Shown here: piece after piece, positions 60,727 through 64,000 of the stretch
How positions within the stretch are numbered: position 1 is the first letter of the stretch
Layout of the letters: every line of letters begins with the position of its first letter
DNA from: Anadara kagoshimensis
Lineage: Eukaryota > Mollusca > Bivalvia > Arcoida > Arcidae
NCBI GenBank assembly: GCA_021292105.1
Contig: CM037870.1
Location: 68,861,260 to 68,925,259, forward strand
Length of the DNA: 64,000 nt
Direction: 5' to 3'
Position numbers and translations under genes: made by a program
The notes under the pieces: generated by a model
The model's input: the letters and a program-made list of their open reading frames with translations, nothing else
Told to the model about the DNA's origin: nothing
The model's database searches: none

Positions 60727-60727
60727 T
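60680..60727. repeat. (GT)n microsatellite, unit C
   Basis: Uninterrupted GT run at the locus that holds the foldback insertion in B. Confidence 0.95.
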
Positions 60728-60902
60728 AGTACACGGACATAGCAGATAGCTGAAAGGATTTTAGAAAGTCAACGCTACAACTTGCAACAGCGACTTTACA
60801 TTTCTATATAATACTTATCCTGGTATACATGTATAACCACTGTATATAGAACCAATAACTCAAAACGAATTTACGTGTCTTCGATGTACCTTAATTACAT
60901 TG

Positions 60903-60943
<41 letters not shown>

Positions 60944-61011
60944 CCAACGCGGGCTTTACGTGTTTGTATGATTAGTGATGCACATGTATTACTACTGTAT
61001 ACTACACCAAC

Positions 61012-61726
61012 TAGCTTTATAGCAGGTATGTCAAACGTATATTGCCAACTGAAGTCCCTAATGCGTTAAACTATTTACCGGGAATTAAACAATAGATAAG
61101 TTGTTTACATGATCGAATGAATAACTGAGAACAGTTAAACTCTAGAGTTGATGAAATTAAAGAGGACATTTGGGGTAATGATGGTGTTGATCAATCACTG
61201 AAATACGTTGATGAGCAATGCAATGATAACGAACGCAGTAACCTGGCTCTGCAGTAGGAAAATAAACATCTACATCGAGAGCTCGAACTAGTCAAGCCAG
61301 TTGTTATTCGACTTGACAGAAAGGTCACTGAACAAGAAAAAGAAATAACAGAGCTAAAAGGCCGATCTGTGCGCGACAACATTTTGATACATCATTTTGC
61401 TGAGAATCGGCCTGAAAACCTACAAACAGATATTGTGCGTGCAATTATGAACATTTGAATGTTGATGTAGAGTTCATTTCTACATAACCGCACAGTGTCC
61501 CCAAAAGCTAGCAGAAATGAGCAAACAACTCTACGAACTAAACAATAAATACCATGCAGACAATGTAAAAAACAGAGTAGTAGTTAATAACCTGGACTTT
61601 CCAAATGGAAACGCATATAAAAACAAAGTAAATACCCCGCGAGCCGAAGATGTGTTATCTACCACCAAAGAAGAGCTGAAAGTTCTAAATTCAATACATG
61701 TTGAAACCAGCGAAAGAGTAATGTAA
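61012..61726 (+). pseudogene. LINE ORF1-like gene, inverted copy
   Basis: Same fragments as at 34,985-35,690 but on the plus strand. The last piece (61,517-61,726) encodes the same 69 residues (MSKQLYELNNKYHADNVKNR onward) as the A/B copy. Earlier frames are broken. Confidence 0.6.
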
Positions 61727-62027
61727 GGTGGTAACGAATTCGTCGCAAATGGTACACACGCAAAGACCTATATTGATGTAAGAAATTTCTATAAAAAGAT
61801 GTGTTCTTTCCTTTTCATGCCAATTTTAAAATGTGAAGAATTTTATTAGTTTATCTTTGGGCTCGTTGTTACGGTGGTATAAATTTGAAGATGGTGCCAC
61901 GGTGAATTTGCTAATTTGCTAGATCAAAATTAGGACTGTTCTTGGTAGAGAAATGATTGTGAAACTCGAACCGGTTGTATAGATAAACCTATGTATATAT
62001 AGTCATACAATATATTATATGTAAAGG

Positions 62028-62137
62028 ATATAAGCCGAAAAACTGTCCAGTATGTATATGTCCAATATTGGACTTGTCGATGCGCGAAGCGAGGCCAGTC
62101 TAATATTTTATATACTGGACAGTTTGAGGCTTATATC
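62028..62137. repeat. Foldback hairpin 2, inverted copy
   Basis: The outer arms (GATATAAGCC, AAACTGTCCAGTAT) are kept. The inner arm has changed (TATATGTCCAATATTGGACT), so pairing is partly lost. Confidence 0.85.
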
Positions 62138-62552
62138 TTACTTAAAATATTGCAAAAATAAAAAGAAAAAGAAAACAAATCAAGTAAATCAGGCAAAAAT
62201 GTATGTATAAAATCAGTATCACAAATTAAGAAATAAGAAAATGAAAATATATAAAATGTATTCCTTTATGTAACCTCTAAATTAATTCGTGAATAGAGTT
62301 AAATATAGTAAATCACCTATTGTTCACGTGACTACTAATACACTTATTGTGAAATATAATTAGTCCCAGTGAGTGATATTGTCATCACGCAAATGCACGA
62401 AGCGCGCCAAATAAAAACAAAATTACATTCAACCTATACTGTCAATGTGTTTGGATTTAATCGTGAAATCATTCCTAGAACTCGGAAACTTAATTCGCAA
62501 AAAACAGGAATGTTCAATAATACATTTTTATATAATATATGCAAATATATGA

Positions 62553-62590
<38 letters not shown>

Positions 62591-62593
62591 TGT

Positions 62594-62629
<36 letters not shown>

Positions 62630-63497
62630 CCGTGTTGTAAAATCCAATTTATATATTTTGCAGGTCAAAGTGATATAATAAACAGATCTCTGGATCCGTG
62701 TTGTAGTAACGAACCCTGCATCATTTGAGATATTGGCTTTCGCGTATCGGATGTTGTTATGACCTGTGTGATTTGATTGTAAATCATATTTAGTTTTGAT
62801 GTTAGTAAAATCAATATACTGATGTTTTGTTGTTTTTTTCTTTGCGATTCCAGTATACTTGAACTGGACTGGTGCCAACAGTTCAATAAATTTTGAAAAA
62901 AGTCTAATAAGTTTGAAAATATTGGACTGTTGTCACAAAATATTGGATTGTTGGCACCGGTCCAGTTCAAGTATGTTGGATATTAGACTCAAAAGAACAA
63001 AGGATGACGTCATAGCAATATTTTAATGTGTATATATAGTCTGTCAACGGTCTGATGACAGTGGTAATAACTAAGTGCATGGCGATCACACTTTGTTCGT
63101 TACAGTTGCCCTGATATTAGAATAGACTCGCTGTATACTTCGCCATCAGATCGTGGACGACCTATATTTAACTGTATCTATTCATATAATCTACACATTG
63201 TTCATTCTTTGGAAAGTCCATCCGTAACGTAATAGTACCCCCAGTTTAAGTGTTCACAATTTTTTATTTTTTCACAACCATTTGTTTTGAATTGGTTGTT
63301 TGGGTAACTGAACATTATTCTTATTGCTCATGAAGTAATAAACAATTTGTGTTTAAAGTCTAGAAAGTACACATTTTTCCTTCCAAAAGTTATTTTTCAG
63401 AAGCACGATAGTCTAACAAAATTCAGACGTCCAATGGTGTTGTCATAGTAAACGTTATACATGTAACACGTTAATGAGAGTGTCATCATGTATTTTT

Positions 63498-63645
63498 CTG
63501 ACGTACTACAGTTCAATTTACAGGCAGGATGTCAAAATGCATGTGTACATCAATGACGCGCTACAGTTCAATTGTACTGTAGACTGTCAAAATGCATGTG
63601 TACATCAAGGACGGGCTACGACAAAGTTAATTTAGAGTGTCTTGA
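63498..63645. repeat. 55-bp minisatellite, two units, upstream of GT15 copy D
   Basis: Unit starts at 63,538 and 63,593 between the same edge half-units as in A-C. This is the shortest array in the window. Confidence 0.9.
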
Positions 63646-63889
63646 CTGATATTGGTCATCGTACGTATTTTACCTTCCGTGTTCAATAAATACATTTATA
63701 AAGAGAGAGTGTATTTGTTATCAACCTATGGTGCGGTTCAAAACAGATCTTCTTTTCAAATCAAGATAATACCATTAAAGATACTTTTTGAATAATATTT
63801 TTCCTTTCATTTTTTAAGATTGTTTTATTGTTTTTTTTATTATATTGATTGATTTATTGGTTCTTTTTTAGCGAAATTAATACTACACC

Positions 63890-64000
63890 ATGATGAATCA
63901 GTGCAATGTTATGTATCTTTCATATTGTTAATTTTATTATTTAATACACTTTTTGTTTCTATTGCAGAGAATAACAGGGGAATGTCGACCAAATTTATCC
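63890..64000 (+). CDS. GT15-family glycosyltransferase, copy D, cut by window end
   Basis: The candidate start MMNQCN is at 63,890-63,907 and the 60-nt candidate intron at 63,908-63,967. The first 33 bases of the main exon (ITGECRPNL) follow. Spacing and sequence match copies B and C. Whether the gene is intact cannot be seen. Confidence 0.7.

Larger units (their letters stand above)
61012..63290 (-). repeat. Inverted block at the C/D junction
   Basis: The sequence is the reverse complement of what A has at 33,231-35,693. At the left edge ACTACACCAAC joins TAGCTTTATAGCAGGTATG. At the right edge ACAACCATTTGTTTTGAA joins TTGTTTGGGTAACTGAAC. All features inside (ORF1-like gene, both hairpins, CA/CT repeat) appear in opposite orientation. 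Confidence 0.95.
25209..64000 (+). repeat. Tandem segmental array, units A, B, C and start of D
   Basis: The same succession of non-coding blocks and a glycosyltransferase gene recurs. Using the word GTCTGC[AG]TGGTATTTATTG as anchor, unit A is 25,209-35,160 and B 35,161-50,121. C runs from 50,122 to about 61,010, and D follows after an inverted block. The splice-acceptor-like TTGCAG before the glycosyltransferase exon falls at 26,914, 36,626, 51,589 and 63,967, giving spacings of 9,712, 14,963 and 12,378 bp. B and C are nearly identical; A is more diverged. Most length differences are explained by insertions listed separately. Confidence 0.95.

Noticed and set aside
62369-62728. 119-codon ORF with RERER and CVCVCV runs
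   Set aside because: It is translated GA/GT microsatellite within the inverted block; the other orientation gives equally long nonsense frames.

Overview
The window looks like intergenic, repeat-dominated DNA from an invertebrate, most likely a bivalve mollusc (possibly a mussel). It is strongly A+T-rich and shows short introns or exons rather than operons. It is packed with L1/Tx1-clade LINEs, Harbinger, mariner-type and Penelope-like elements. It also carries tandem hammerhead-ribozyme repeats of the kind described as animal retrozymes. The species assignment is inference from this repeat spectrum.

Left part (1-25.2 kb). It opens with the 3' end of a fossil BEL/Pao element with its LTR. 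Three decayed minus-strand L1/Tx1 LINEs follow at 2.1-6.2, 10.1-13.1 and 14.0-17.8 kb. The second is split by a 1,400-bp TIR transposon with TA target duplications. A Penelope-like GIY-YIG endonuclease fragment lies at 8.3-8.6 kb. A complete-ended but internally deleted Harbinger element spans 18.56-20.50 kb, with a Myb-like gene and the N-terminus of a HARBI1-type transposase. A NADAR-domain coding segment sits at 20.96-21.41 kb. A broken LINE ORF1-like gene and a cluster of inverted-repeat elements lead up to 25.2 kb.

Right part (25.2-64 kb). This is one tandem segmental array with units of about 9.95 kb (A), 14.96 kb (B), about 12.4 kb (C) and the start of a fourth (D). Each unit carries, in order, an array of 55-bp repeats, a GT15-type (KRE2/MNT1-like) glycosyltransferase gene with an N-terminal membrane anchor, long non-coding stretches, a mariner transposase fossil, a minus-strand hammerhead ribozyme, microsatellites, two hairpins, and a LINE ORF1-like fragment in reverse. 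Only the unit C glycosyltransferase (51.5-52.5 kb) is open throughout. The A and B copies are pseudogenes and D runs off the window.

The copies differ by clean events that give the array a readable history. B and C, but not A, hold a tandem pair of plus-strand hammerhead ribozymes 329-330 nt apart. B alone holds a 1,014-bp TIR element whose position in C looks like an excision footprint. B alone also holds a 903-bp pogo/Tigger-like element. The C/D junction carries a 2.3-kb inversion. The strongest findings are the retrozyme-like ribozyme dimers and the amplified GT15 gene family, a family known mainly from fungi.
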